Below are positions 23,662-35,539 of a stretch of 46,347 bases of DNA, one piece after another. The position numbers and the translations under genes were made by a program. The notes beneath the pieces are model-generated. The model saw nothing but the letters and a program-made list of their open reading frames with translations, did no database searches and was not told where the DNA came from. This stretch comes from Phycisphaerales bacterium (GTDB lineage: Bacteria > Planctomycetota > Phycisphaerae > Phycisphaerales > UBA1924). Numbering within the stretch: the first letter of the stretch is position 1; each line of letters begins with the position of its first letter. The stretch covers positions 1 through 46,347 of the forward strand of contig RECY01000019.1 in assembly GCA_007693785.1 (NCBI GenBank), read 5' to 3'.

Positions 23662-24513
23662 CTACTTTCGCAATGCGTCCCCCGCCGGGAACTCAACCGC
23701 GGCCCGGGCGATCGCCAGCATCGCCGTCGGAGCACGCCCGACGAGCACCACCCATTTGCGTTCATCCTCCCGAAGCTGGACCACCCCCGCACGCCCATCG
23801 ACCTCGACCGACGCCGCGGACAGGTCCCACGCGGACGTGCTCTCCCGCCCGAACCACCCGCGGCGGACCACCTCGAGCCGCCCCGGTTCAACCCGGAACG
23901 TGACGCGCTTGAACGCCGGCACCCAGACCAAGGCGCCCATCGCGACCGCGCCCATGCACGCCGCAAGGTCCATCCCTTCGCTCGGCGTCCGAGACACCAG
24001 CACCACGAGCCCAGTACACGCCACAAGCGCAACCGCCAGCGGCGGCAGGGTCCCCAGATACGCTCGCAAGGGGGTCGCCACGACCGGAATCCCCACCGTC
24101 GGCCTGCGAGCGGTCCACGTCCGCGTTATAGGCGGGGCCGACAGCACCGCGACCGCCTCTTCCCGGTGCTTGGGTGCGATCGCAACCCGCACCCGTTTCC
24201 CCTGATCCGCAACATCCGGCAGACCGCCTCCCCGCGCATACGCCCCGCCGACGGTGACAGTCGCGGAGAGCACGATCCCGATCGGCATGATCAACGCCCA
24301 CCACGGCGACATCGGGTTCTCGCCCCGCGGCAGGACGGCCTCGCAGCACGCCCAAACCAGCAACAAGATCAATCCGATCAAAAGCGCCTGCTCGCCCGCG
24401 AGCCGCCACGCGCCCCCTCCGCGGAGAAACGAGCCCAGGCCGACCGCCGAGGGCAGGTCGGCCCGCTCCGCCACATCCCCCGACCACTCGCCGATGACAT
24501 CGCCCGCGTGCAT
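23662..24513 (-). CDS. Four-helix membrane protein, paralogue A
   Basis: A 283-residue protein I cannot assign to a named family. Four hydrophobic helices come in two pairs (about 43-65 and 70-92; then 150-172 and 180-200). They are followed by a soluble C-terminal domain with FRVEPGRLEVVRRGWFGRES, short beta-like strands and a final helix PTAMLAIARAAVEF. The same plan and the words PGR(L/V), AM(L/I)AIARAA recur in the genes at 24589 and 30118, so the three are paralogues. The C-terminal domain recalls bacterial PH-like (YdbS/bPH) domains, where a strand-rich module follows a helix pair; this is a structural guess. The start is ATG at 24513; a GTG 6 bases upstream is possible. It is the most diverged of the three. 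Confidence 0.7.
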   Translation of the reverse strand: MHAGDVIGEWSGDVAERADLPSAVGLGSFLRGGGAWRLAGEQALLIGLILLLVWACCEAVLPRGENPMSPWWALIMPIGIVLSATVTVGGAYARGGGLPDVADQGKRVRVAIAPKHREEAVAVLSAPPITRTWTARRPTVGIPVVATPLRAYLGTLPPLAVALVACTGLVVLVSRTPSEGMDLAACMGAVAMGALVWVPAFKRVTFRVEPGRLEVVRRGWFGRESTSAWDLSAASVEVDGRAGVVQLREDERKWVVLVGRAPTAMLAIARAAVEFPAGDALRK

Positions 24514-24588
24514 GCCCACAGCCTACCCGCATCCGCTCAAGAGCCACACCGCGTTTCAAGAGAAACGCCCCCAACCCCAGCGTCCGGC

Positions 24589-28676
<4,088 letters not shown>

Positions 28677-28684
28677 GCCCCTGC

Positions 28685-28719
28685 CGCGGGCGCGTCGCCC
28701 GTTATCGGACGCGCCCGCG
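28685..28719 (+). terminator. Hairpin after gyrB
   Basis: CGCGGGCGCGTC and GACGCGCCCGCG form a 12-bp perfect stem with an 11-base loop, 9 bases after the gyrB stop. The T-tract is poor (CACACGACCCCCCTT). Confidence 0.65.
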
Positions 28720-28869
28720 CACACGACCCCCCTTCTCCGGTGCACCCGGCGCAAACGGAAGCCGCCTCGCCATCACGCCCCAGCTTCCGCCCCGAGACGC
28801 CGGGAATCGGCCGATGACCTCATCGCACGCCCTCGGCCCAGCAGCGCGGGACGGTGCGGGAGGCCAGGG

Positions 28870-30075
28870 ATGAGCGGATCGCAACCGAACCATTCGAGCG
28901 GGCGTGTCAACTCGATCGGGATGCGAGAGCGCGAGCTGAGCAAGCTCGTCAACGCGCTCGACGCCGCCGATCGCGCGCAGAACGCCAGCCAGCGCGGCGG
29001 GCCCCACGCCAAGGCCCACCAGAAAAAGGGCGTCCGCAAGACCGTCCGCAAGCGCGTCCACGCCCGCTGGCCCTTCTTGGCCGAGACGGTCAAGATCGAG
29101 CTCGAGCAGCCCTCGGGCGGGAGCGTGCAGCTCGTCGTCGCGTGCCGCAACATCAGCCAGGGCGGCGCGAGCCTGCTGCACCGGGCCTACGTCCACCCGA
29201 ACACCGCGTGCCGCATCAGCCTGCCCCACCGCACCCACGGGCACGCGGAGCTGACCGGCACGATCATGCACTGCCAGCACCTCACGGGCGTGGTCCACGA
29301 GCTCGGCGTCAAGTTCGACGAGCCCATCAACATCAAAGAGTTTCTCGAGCCCGACCCCCTCGCGTCCTACTACAGCCTCGAGAACATCGAGCCGGCAGCG
29401 CTCACCGGGCGGATCCTCCTCGCCGAGGCCGGCGAGCTCGACCGCGAGATCGTCCGCCACTTCATGCGCGAGACCCACGTCCGCATCGCCGAGTGCGCCT
29501 CGGGGGATGAGACGCTGGCGGTCGCCTCGACGGGCGTCACGGCGATCCTCGCCGATTTCCACCTCCCGGACATGAACGGGGCCGAGCTCGTCGCCGCCCT
29601 CCGCGCCGAGGGTGTCCACGCCCCGATCATCCTCATGAGCTCGGACAAGAGCCCGATCGGACGCGACGCCGTCAGCCGAGCCAACGCCGACGCCTTTATC
29701 GCCAAGCCGATCAACCAGGACCTGCTCCTCCGCGTGCTCGCGGAGTATCTGTTCATGCCCGGCTCGCCCGGAGCCCCCGCCGCCAGCACCAACGGCGTCC
29801 CCCCCGAGCTCGCCGCACAGTTCCTCACCCAGATGCGACGCTGCGCCCGCGAGCTCGCCCAGGCGATCCAGCAGAAAAACGCCATGGCCTGCTACGCCAC
29901 CTGCATGCGCATCAGCGGCACCGCCCCGTGCTTCGGCCAGGGCGACCTCGCCCGCGTCGCCGAGACCGCCGGACAAGCGATCGCCCACAACATGAGCACC
30001 GAAGACGCCCGCGTCGAACTCAGCAACCTCCTCAGCGCCTGCGCCCGCATCACCGGCATCCACGCCGCGGCGTGA
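28870..30075 (+). CDS. PilZ - receiver - degenerate Hpt regulator
   Basis: A 401-residue soluble protein with three modules. PilZ (about 58-158) has the c-di-GMP motifs RxxxR (R62, R66) and NxSxxG (N94 to G99), so it should bind c-di-GMP. A receiver domain (181-295) has D229 in ILADFHLPDMNG as phospho-acceptor, S257/S258 and K279. The C-terminal helical part (312-395) aligns with an Hpt helix bundle, but the phosphotransfer motif HxLKGSA reads MRISGTA (346-352): both the phospho-His and the Lys are lost. It probably joins a c-di-GMP signal to a phosphorelay input, with the last module used for binding only. A basic N-terminal tail (GVRKTVRKR) precedes PilZ. GGGAGG lies upstream of the start at 28870. 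The target is unknown. Confidence 0.88.
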   Translation: MSGSQPNHSSGRVNSIGMRERELSKLVNALDAADRAQNASQRGGPHAKAHQKKGVRKTVRKRVHARWPFLAETVKIELEQPSGGSVQLVVACRNISQGGASLLHRAYVHPNTACRISLPHRTHGHAELTGTIMHCQHLTGVVHELGVKFDEPINIKEFLEPDPLASYYSLENIEPAALTGRILLAEAGELDREIVRHFMRETHVRIAECASGDETLAVASTGVTAILADFHLPDMNGAELVAALRAEGVHAPIILMSSDKSPIGRDAVSRANADAFIAKPINQDLLLRVLAEYLFMPGSPGAPAASTNGVPPELAAQFLTQMRRCARELAQAIQQKNAMACYATCMRISGTAPCFGQGDLARVAETAGQAIAHNMSTEDARVELSNLLSACARITGIHAAA

Positions 30076-30117
30076 CCCCACGCCCGGCATCAGGCCGGAC
30101 TCGGATACGCTCTCGAT

Positions 30118-31020
30118 ATGTCACGCGTGCTCACGGGTGCCGCTCGAGCCGATCCGGTCGCTGACCTCCCGCACGGCGTGCATCTCTGCAACCGTCTGGA
30201 ATCGACCCCAAAACCGCATTCTCGCCTGATGCTCGCCACGATACTCCTGGCCGCAACAGCCATAGGTGGGGGCTGGATGCTGGCGAACAGCAGGGGCGTG
30301 GTCCTTTATGGCGTCTCTGTGCCGCCACTCATCGCGACCCTGCTCCCGCTCGGGGTCATTGGCACTTACTTTGCCGCCATCTGGCGGATGCACCGCCACG
30401 GGCGGGCCCACGACCCGGCGCTGAGCCCTGGACCTTCACCCGATGCCCCGATCAATATCGCCCTGCATCCGAACCAGCTTGCGGCTCTGCTCCCACTCCG
30501 CGACGAGGCGTTCGAGCCGGAGATCCTGACCCTCTTCATACCGGCCCGCGCCTCGGTGCTGTATCGCAACACGTTACGCGAAGCGCTCTCGCCCGCGGTC
30601 TTTTCGCTTGGGATCGTCGCCGCGTTCACCGTTGCGTGGGTCGTTCTGGATTTCGGCCCGAGGATGCTGCTCTCACCGGTGGGGGCGGTCCTGCTCTTGC
30701 TGATGGTCTCTGCCACGTGGTGCTTCCGCCGCCCGTTGTACGTGCGTGTCGTGCCCGGACGCGTGGATTTCATGCACACCGGCGCCTTCGGCTTCGGCAA
30801 GCTGCGAACCGAGTCCTTCCCGCTCCGGGACCATCCGATTCGTCTCGACCTGCGCAGCCGCCGATTGGAGATCGACCGGAGCCCGAGGACGGCCCACGTC
30901 ATCGAGCTCTCGGCCGCCCTCGCGCCGAAAGCCAGCCAAACCGCCATGATCGCGATCGCACGGGCCGCCGTCAGCATCGCGGAGCCCGGCGACCTGCCCA
31001 ACGACCAGCTCACCGGATAA
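30118..31020 (+). CDS. Four-helix membrane protein, paralogue C
   Basis: A 300-residue relative of the genes at 23662 and 24589. Helices lie at about 37-56, 65-85, 160-180 and 185-205. Between the pairs is INIALHPNQLAALLPLRDEA, matching paralogue B. The C-terminal domain has VRVVPGRVDFMHTGAFGF, IRLDLRSRRLEI and a last helix TAMIAIARAAVSIAE ending DLPNDQLTG; paralogue B ends with the similar PLPEDRFTD. No enzyme motif is visible. It starts 43 bases after the PilZ-receiver gene on the same strand and could share its transcript. The start at 30118 lacks a clear Shine-Dalgarno site. A hairpin at 31027-31052 follows. Confidence 0.75.
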   Translation: MSRVLTGAARADPVADLPHGVHLCNRLESTPKPHSRLMLATILLAATAIGGGWMLANSRGVVLYGVSVPPLIATLLPLGVIGTYFAAIWRMHRHGRAHDPALSPGPSPDAPINIALHPNQLAALLPLRDEAFEPEILTLFIPARASVLYRNTLREALSPAVFSLGIVAAFTVAWVVLDFGPRMLLSPVGAVLLLLMVSATWCFRRPLYVRVVPGRVDFMHTGAFGFGKLRTESFPLRDHPIRLDLRSRRLEIDRSPRTAHVIELSAALAPKASQTAMIAIARAAVSIAEPGDLPNDQLTG

Positions 31021-31026
31021 ACAAAC

Positions 31027-31052
31027 ACGGCCCGACGCACGCGCCGGGCCGT
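31027..31052. terminator. Bidirectional terminator between convergent genes
   Basis: ACGGCCCG and CGGGCCGT pair in an 8-bp stem with a 10-base loop; TATTTTAAAT follows 10 bases later on the plus strand. It lies in the 59-base gap between the convergent membrane protein and L,D-transpeptidase genes. Confidence 0.65.
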
Positions 31053-31079
31053 CATGGTCGTATTTTAAATCCACGCTTT

Positions 31080-32402
31080 CTACGGCACGATCACCACGCG
31101 GCTGATCCCCTCGGCCAGCAGCTCGTACACCAGCTCGATGTCGTCCGGCAAGAGACGCACGCAACCCATCGACATCTGCTGACCCATGCTCTCCGGCTCG
31201 ATCGTCCCGTGCAGCCCATACCCCGTGTGCACCGCGTACGGGCCCACACCCTCGATCCCGATCCAGTGCTCGCCGATCGGGTTCAACGGGTCGTCGGCGT
31301 GGAAACGCTCGCCCGTCCGCGGGTTCACCCAGTGCGGGTTGATCAGCTTGCTGTCCTGACGCACCACAAACTCGCCGATCGGCGTCGAATCGCCCTCGCC
31401 CAGCCCCACCGTGAACGAGCGGATGAACACCCACTCGCTCTCCACGTCCGGCGGGCCCGCGTACAGATCCAGACGGTAGTGGCCCTTGTCCACCACCACG
31501 TGGAACGGCCCGCGCACCAGCTTCAGACGCTGCCCCACGCGGATCCGACGTGGATCGGTGATCCGGTTCACACGCTGGATCAGCCGCCAGTCGATCGCCA
31601 GCCCCATACGGTTCGCGATCCGGGCCAGCGTGTCGCCGGGCTGCACCTCGTAGGTCATCGCCAGCGGGTCCGCGTCGTAGACGCGCGGGCTGAAGGTCAC
31701 GTCCTCAGCGATCGCGCCCAGGCGCTGGCGCAACGCCGCCGCGCCGGACCCGTTCCGACCCGTCCGCATCAGCGACGCGTTGAGCACCTGGCGCGCCTCG
31801 ACCGGGCGGTTGGCCCGGACCAGGCGCTCGGCCTCTTGGATCGCCGCCTCCGCGTTCGTCCCGCTCGGCGCGGCCGCCGGCGGACGAGCCGAGGGCTCGG
31901 TCCGCGTCGGCTCCGGGCGCGTCGGCTCGGTGCGGGGGGCTTCGGGGCGGGGTGAGGCCGCAGGAGCCGGATCCGTGCCTGCCCGCTCGGTCGTCGTGGG
32001 CGCAGGACGCGCGGCCTCGGGGCGGGTCGTCTCGCTCGGCGCCGTCGCCGCCCGCTCGCGGCTCTGCGAGAGCGTCTCCGCCGGCGGCTCGACCGGTCGC
32101 TCCACCACCGGCGCGGGCTCGCCCGTCGGCGAGCGATCCCGACCGGTCACCGGGTTGCGACGCTCGCGGCTCGTGTCGGCGGTGGTCATCGTCGCGGCCG
32201 CAACCTCAACCCCGTCGCCCCCGTTCCCCCCCGAGCCCGACACCCACCCGAAGACCAGCCACCCGCCCCCGATCAGCAGCGCCAGCACGACCAGCCCCAC
32301 CGGGAGCGGCAGCCCCCCGGGGCCCTTGCCCCGCTTGCGTCGTCGCCCGTACACACCCCCGCGGGCGCCCCCGCTCGCTCGTGCGGTCTGCGATGGCAGC
32401 AT
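31080..32402 (-). CDS. L,D-transpeptidase (YkuD) with LysM domain
   Basis: A 440-residue single-pass membrane protein that should cross-link peptidoglycan (3-3 links) or attach proteins to it. A basic N-terminus and helix (about 33-56, GLPLPVGLVVLALLIGGGWL) are followed by a disordered Pro/Thr/Glu/Arg linker (about 60-190), a short helical repeat region, a LysM domain (251-296, YEVQPGDTLARIANRMGLAI) and the YkuD domain (300-440). The catalytic motif reads GLHGTIEPESMGQQMSMGCV, with C414 and the family His. The linker may let the enzyme span the periplasm to the wall. The start at 32402 has GGAAGGAG about 10 bases upstream. Presence of a YkuD enzyme implies a diaminopimelate-type wall. Confidence 0.94.
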   Translation of the reverse strand: MLPSQTARASGGARGGVYGRRRKRGKGPGGLPLPVGLVVLALLIGGGWLVFGWVSGSGGNGGDGVEVAAATMTTADTSRERRNPVTGRDRSPTGEPAPVVERPVEPPAETLSQSRERAATAPSETTRPEAARPAPTTTERAGTDPAPAASPRPEAPRTEPTRPEPTRTEPSARPPAAAPSGTNAEAAIQEAERLVRANRPVEARQVLNASLMRTGRNGSGAAALRQRLGAIAEDVTFSPRVYDADPLAMTYEVQPGDTLARIANRMGLAIDWRLIQRVNRITDPRRIRVGQRLKLVRGPFHVVVDKGHYRLDLYAGPPDVESEWVFIRSFTVGLGEGDSTPIGEFVVRQDSKLINPHWVNPRTGERFHADDPLNPIGEHWIGIEGVGPYAVHTGYGLHGTIEPESMGQQMSMGCVRLLPDDIELVYELLAEGISRVVIVP

Positions 32403-32501
32403 CGTCTCGGCTCCTTCCGTCTGCGATTCCAAGCGTCGGCATCGGCGCCGACGCCCGCTCCACGCGCCGGCCCCGACACCCGCGCGATCCGGTTCATCCC
32501 T

Positions 32502-33140
32502 TTAATCGGTCGGACCGACTCCGTCGGCCCACCAGCCCTGCTCCGTCACCACCGCGTCCATCGCGCGGTCGTGCGCCTCGGTCGGCACCCGCGCCACGAC
32601 CTGTGCCGAGAACGCCACACCGATGACCCGCGCCCCGATCGTAAGCCGAGACAGGAAACGGTCGTAGAACCCGCCCCCACGCCCCAGCCGACCGCCGTGG
32701 ATATCAAAGGCCAGCCCCGGCGTCAGGACGAGCCCGACCCGCCCGATCTCCACGCCTCGGCACCCCGCCCCCGGCATCCGAACCCCGTGCTCGGAGACCT
32801 CCATCTCTGTCCGCAGCCCCGCCTCACCGGAGACGGCCGCCGCCTCCATCGCCCCAGAGCCCCAGTCGACCCGAGGGAAACACACCGTCCACCCCGCCCC
32901 GAGCCACCGACGAGCCACCGGCTCGACGTCCACCTCGCCGGGCAGCGGCAGGTAGAGCATCGCGACCGCCTCTTCCCCGTGGATCAAAGCCGCGGCTTCA
33001 CGCAGCTCTTCCTCGCGAGCCGCGATGTGCGCACAGACGCGAGCCGAGGCCTCGGCGAGCGAGGCGGGATCCATCGCGCGGAGCCGCTCGCGTGCGGCCC
33101 CACGCGCGATCGACTTGGCCGCCACCTCGCCACGCGTCAT
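32502..33140 (-). CDS. 5-formyltetrahydrofolate cyclo-ligase family protein
   Basis: A 212-residue protein of the 5-FTHF cyclo-ligase (MTHFS, YgfA) family, which closes 5-formyl-THF to 5,10-methenyl-THF using ATP. Family signs are a basic N-terminal helix (KSIARGAARERLRAM), YLPLPGEVDVEP near residue 75, LVLTPGLAFDIHGGRLGRGG near 145 and GGGFYDRFLSRL, the ATP/folate loop, then GVAFSAQVV. Length is normal (about 180-215). The start at 33140 has GGAG about 10 bases upstream. It is divergent from the bisphosphate nucleotidase gene across 153 bases. Confidence 0.9.
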   Translation of the reverse strand: MTRGEVAAKSIARGAARERLRAMDPASLAEASARVCAHIAAREEELREAAALIHGEEAVAMLYLPLPGEVDVEPVARRWLGAGWTVCFPRVDWGSGAMEAAAVSGEAGLRTEMEVSEHGVRMPGAGCRGVEIGRVGLVLTPGLAFDIHGGRLGRGGGFYDRFLSRLTIGARVIGVAFSAQVVARVPTEAHDRAMDAVVTEQGWWADGVGPTD

Positions 33141-33293
33141 GGTCGCCACACTCCATCTCCTGCGCCCGCCCAGCGGCTTATCGACCGTCTCACGATCCAC
33201 GCGAGAAGATCCCGGGACGCGCAGCCCTTGCGCCCCGCTCCAACCCATGCCCGCCGATGCGTCTCTTCGCGTGCGTGTTCCTACCCTGTCCTC

Positions 33294-34316
33294 ATGCACG
33301 ACGAACCCCGCATGGCCGAGGCCGCCCTCGCCGCCGTCACGCTCGCCGCCACCGTCTGCCGCCAGGTGCAGCGGAACCTCGACGACGTCCGGCGCATCCT
33401 CAAGGACGACAAGAGCCCGGTCACCATCGCCGACTACGCCTCCCAGGCGATCGTCGCCCGCGAGCTCACCCGCCTGCTCGGCGAGGAGCCGGTGCTGGTC
33501 GCCGAGGAAACCAGCACCTTCCTCCGCGACGACGACCACGCGGCCCACCTCGACGCCACCCTCGCCGCCACGCGCGAGGTCTGGGAGGATTGCGACGCCG
33601 ACAGCCTGCTCCGCATGATCGACGTCGGCTGCGGCGACACCCACCACCACGGCTTCTGGACCCTCGACCCCATCGACGGCACCAAGGGGTTCCTCCGCAA
33701 CCAGCAGTACGCGATCGCCCTCGCCTATATCCAACGCGGCGAGCCCGTCATCGGCGTCATGGCCTGCCCCAACCTTTCTCGCGATTTTAACGCCCCGCTC
33801 GACGAGCCCGACCCCGTCGGCTCGCTCTATCTCGCGATCCGCGGGCAGGGCGTCGAAGAGTTCCCCTGCCTCCCCCCGGGCGAGGCCTCCCGCACCGATC
33901 GCGCCCGCCTGAGCCGCCCGATGCGGGGCGAGCACGCGCCCCTGCGGGTCTGTGGGTCGGTTGAGTCGGCCCACAGCTCGGACGAGGGGACCGAGGCCGT
34001 CCTGGCGGCCGTCGGCGGCGGGAACGAGCGGGTCCGCCTGGACAGCCAGGCGAAGTACGCCGTCGTGGCGCGCGGGCAGGCGGACGCGTACATGCGCCTG
34101 CCGACGCGGAAGGGGTACGTGGAGCGGATCTGGGACCACGCGGCCGGGGCGCTGGTGGCGAGCGAGGCCGGGTGCTTCGTGACCGACATCCACGGGCGCG
34201 CACTCGATTTCAGCAAAGGACGCGGGCTGGAGGCGAACACGGGGATCCTGTGCGCCCCAGCCGCCGCCCACGGCGCACTGCTGGGGGCGATCGAGGCGAC
34301 ACGCCCGAAGGCGTAA
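33294..34316 (+). CDS. 3'(2'),5'-bisphosphate nucleotidase (Hal2/CysQ type)
   Basis: A 340-residue Mg-dependent phosphatase of the inositol monophosphatase superfamily that removes the 3'-phosphate from PAP or PAPS, clearing a toxic by-product of sulfate activation. Motifs: DKSPVTIADYASQAIV near 40, LVAEETS near 70 (metal Glu), the core site WTLDPIDGTKGFLRNQQYAI near 125, and RIWDHAAGALVASEAGC near 280 (metal Asp). The order and the KGFLR segment follow the Hal2/SAL1 branch more than bacterial CysQ. Start candidates are 33294 and 33312, neither with a strong Shine-Dalgarno site. There are no sulfate-assimilation genes nearby. Confidence 0.92.
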   Translation: MHDEPRMAEAALAAVTLAATVCRQVQRNLDDVRRILKDDKSPVTIADYASQAIVARELTRLLGEEPVLVAEETSTFLRDDDHAAHLDATLAATREVWEDCDADSLLRMIDVGCGDTHHHGFWTLDPIDGTKGFLRNQQYAIALAYIQRGEPVIGVMACPNLSRDFNAPLDEPDPVGSLYLAIRGQGVEEFPCLPPGEASRTDRARLSRPMRGEHAPLRVCGSVESAHSSDEGTEAVLAAVGGGNERVRLDSQAKYAVVARGQADAYMRLPTRKGYVERIWDHAAGALVASEAGCFVTDIHGRALDFSKGRGLEANTGILCAPAAAHGALLGAIEATRPKA

Positions 34317-34350
34317 ACATCCCCGGTCGCCCGAAGCTCGTGCCAACGCT

Positions 34351-34806
34351 TCACCCGTTCGCGTGTCGCCAGAGCAGGTAGGCCCAGTTGACGCCGAGCA
34401 GAGCAAGCAGGGTCCACCAGAACCCTGTGGCGTGGAGGAGGGCCGCGACGGTCCACGCCCGGCGCCGCGTCATGAGCAGCGCAAGCGTGCCGATCGCGAG
34501 CAGGGTGGTCAGCGGGTTGTGTGCGAGGGCAGCCAGCGGCTCGCCGCGCCCGAGCGCCAGTACGGCCCGCGTCGATCCGCAGGTCGCGCACGGGCAGCCG
34601 GTCGCGTTGTGAAAGACGCACAGACGCGCATCGGCCCCGAGGGCGAGGGCGGCGAAGGTCGTGAGCGTGACACCCATCGCCCACGCGCCGCCCGCGGCCG
34701 TGGGCCAGCGGAAGACCCGCCACCCCGCGCTGTCGGTCGCCCGCGGCCGCTCATCGGGCGAGGCCGACGCCCCGCCTACGCCAGAAGCCACATGCCCTCG
34801 CGTCAT
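34351..34806 (-). CDS. DUF2752 membrane protein
   Basis: A 151-residue membrane protein. Three hydrophobic segments surround the DUF2752 signature CVFHNATGCPCATCGSTRAV, with conserved Cys residues and a TG-x-PC core, followed by GEPLAALAHNPLTTLLAIG. Function in the family is unknown. The ATG at 34806 overlaps the stop of the upstream gene (ATGA), so the pair is translated together. Such DUF2752 proteins often sit beside small DUF4190- or interferon-induced-TM-like proteins, as here. Confidence 0.85.
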   Translation of the reverse strand: MTRGHVASGVGGASASPDERPRATDSAGWRVFRWPTAAGGAWAMGVTLTTFAALALGADARLCVFHNATGCPCATCGSTRAVLALGRGEPLAALAHNPLTTLLAIGTLALLMTRRRAWTVAALLHATGFWWTLLALLGVNWAYLLWRHANG

Positions 34807-35111
34807 GGCGAACCGGCGACCCCGATCAGGATGACAACGATGAAGAACAGGCCGTAGAGCAACGCCCCGGCGGCCAAAAGACACGTGATGACGATGCCCA
34901 TGATCCGCCCGATCTGGGTCATATCCCGCCCGGCAGGGTCCATTTCGCCGGCATCCATCTGCCGGAGATCCTCGGTGCCCATCACCCAGGCCATGATCCC
35001 GAAAATGAAGCACACCACGATGCCAAGGATCCCAAAGGTCAGAATCATCGCCCCGCGGTGCGGGCGGAGCATGGACGAATGGCCGTACTGGCTCGGCTGG
35101 AACTCCTGCAT
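34803..35111 (-). CDS. Small two-helix membrane protein (DUF4190-like)
   Basis: A 102-residue protein. A short polar N-terminus (MQEFQPSQYGHSSMLRPHRG) is followed by helix 1 (about 22-42, AMILTFGILGIVVCFIFGIM), then AWVMGTEDLRQMDAGEMDPAGR and a second helix (about 70-98). The pattern GILG-x-x-x...GI-x-AW-x-MG-x-x-DL-x-x-M-x-x-G-x-M-DP is that of DUF4190-like proteins. The start at 35111 has AGGGGG 6 bases upstream. It is coupled by ATGA to the DUF2752 gene. Function unknown. Confidence 0.82.
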   Translation of the reverse strand: MQEFQPSQYGHSSMLRPHRGAMILTFGILGIVVCFIFGIMAWVMGTEDLRQMDAGEMDPAGRDMTQIGRIMGIVITCLLAAGALLYGLFFIVVILIGVAGSP

Positions 35112-35539
35112 GCAAACCCCCTGACTCGCGGCACAACTCGCCCCAACCAAGGGCGCGGCCTTGCCGATCGCGGCAGCATACCGCAACTCGGCGTCGACGC
35201 GATCGGATTCTGCAAGGGCGGGAAACGGGTGGGGGCGAAGCCGGGGCTGGCACGTCCGAGAACCCCGGTGCGGGAATGGGGACTCGGGTGGGCTCTGCGA
35301 ACCAGCCGGGCTTATCCTCCGTAGCCATCGGGCCGACACGGGAGAGCGGGGCGATCGACCCACGAGCGTCCCGCGGATGACCAACGCACGAGGCTCATCT
35401 GGGCCACGGGCCCGGGTCGAACGGATACGGACGGGCGGGACGCCCGTGCCGGGATCGGCGACACCCCCGCGAGCGAGGGGGGGCATCAGGAACCCGCTCG
35501 GCCGCGACGCCGGGCTGAACAGGACGGAAGGACGAAGGC
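35112..35539. other. Divergent intergenic region, no gene
   Basis: These 428 bases separate the minus-strand DUF4190-like gene from the plus-strand polysaccharide cluster. I see no coding frame with a domain. A short hairpin repeat lies at 35431-35450. Promoters in both directions should be here, but no clear -35/-10 boxes stand out. Confidence 0.5.
35431..35450. repeat. Short hairpin repeat unit
   Basis: ACGGGCG-GGA-CGCCCGT, a perfect 7-bp stem with loop GGA followed by GCC. The core equals that at 23621-23637 exactly. It lies about 90 bases before the epimerase gene. Confidence 0.65.

Noticed and set aside
32571-33293. Upstream extension of the bisphosphate nucleotidase frame
   Set aside because: It is antisense to the 5-formyl-THF cyclo-ligase gene and has no family similarity; the domain starts just after 33294.
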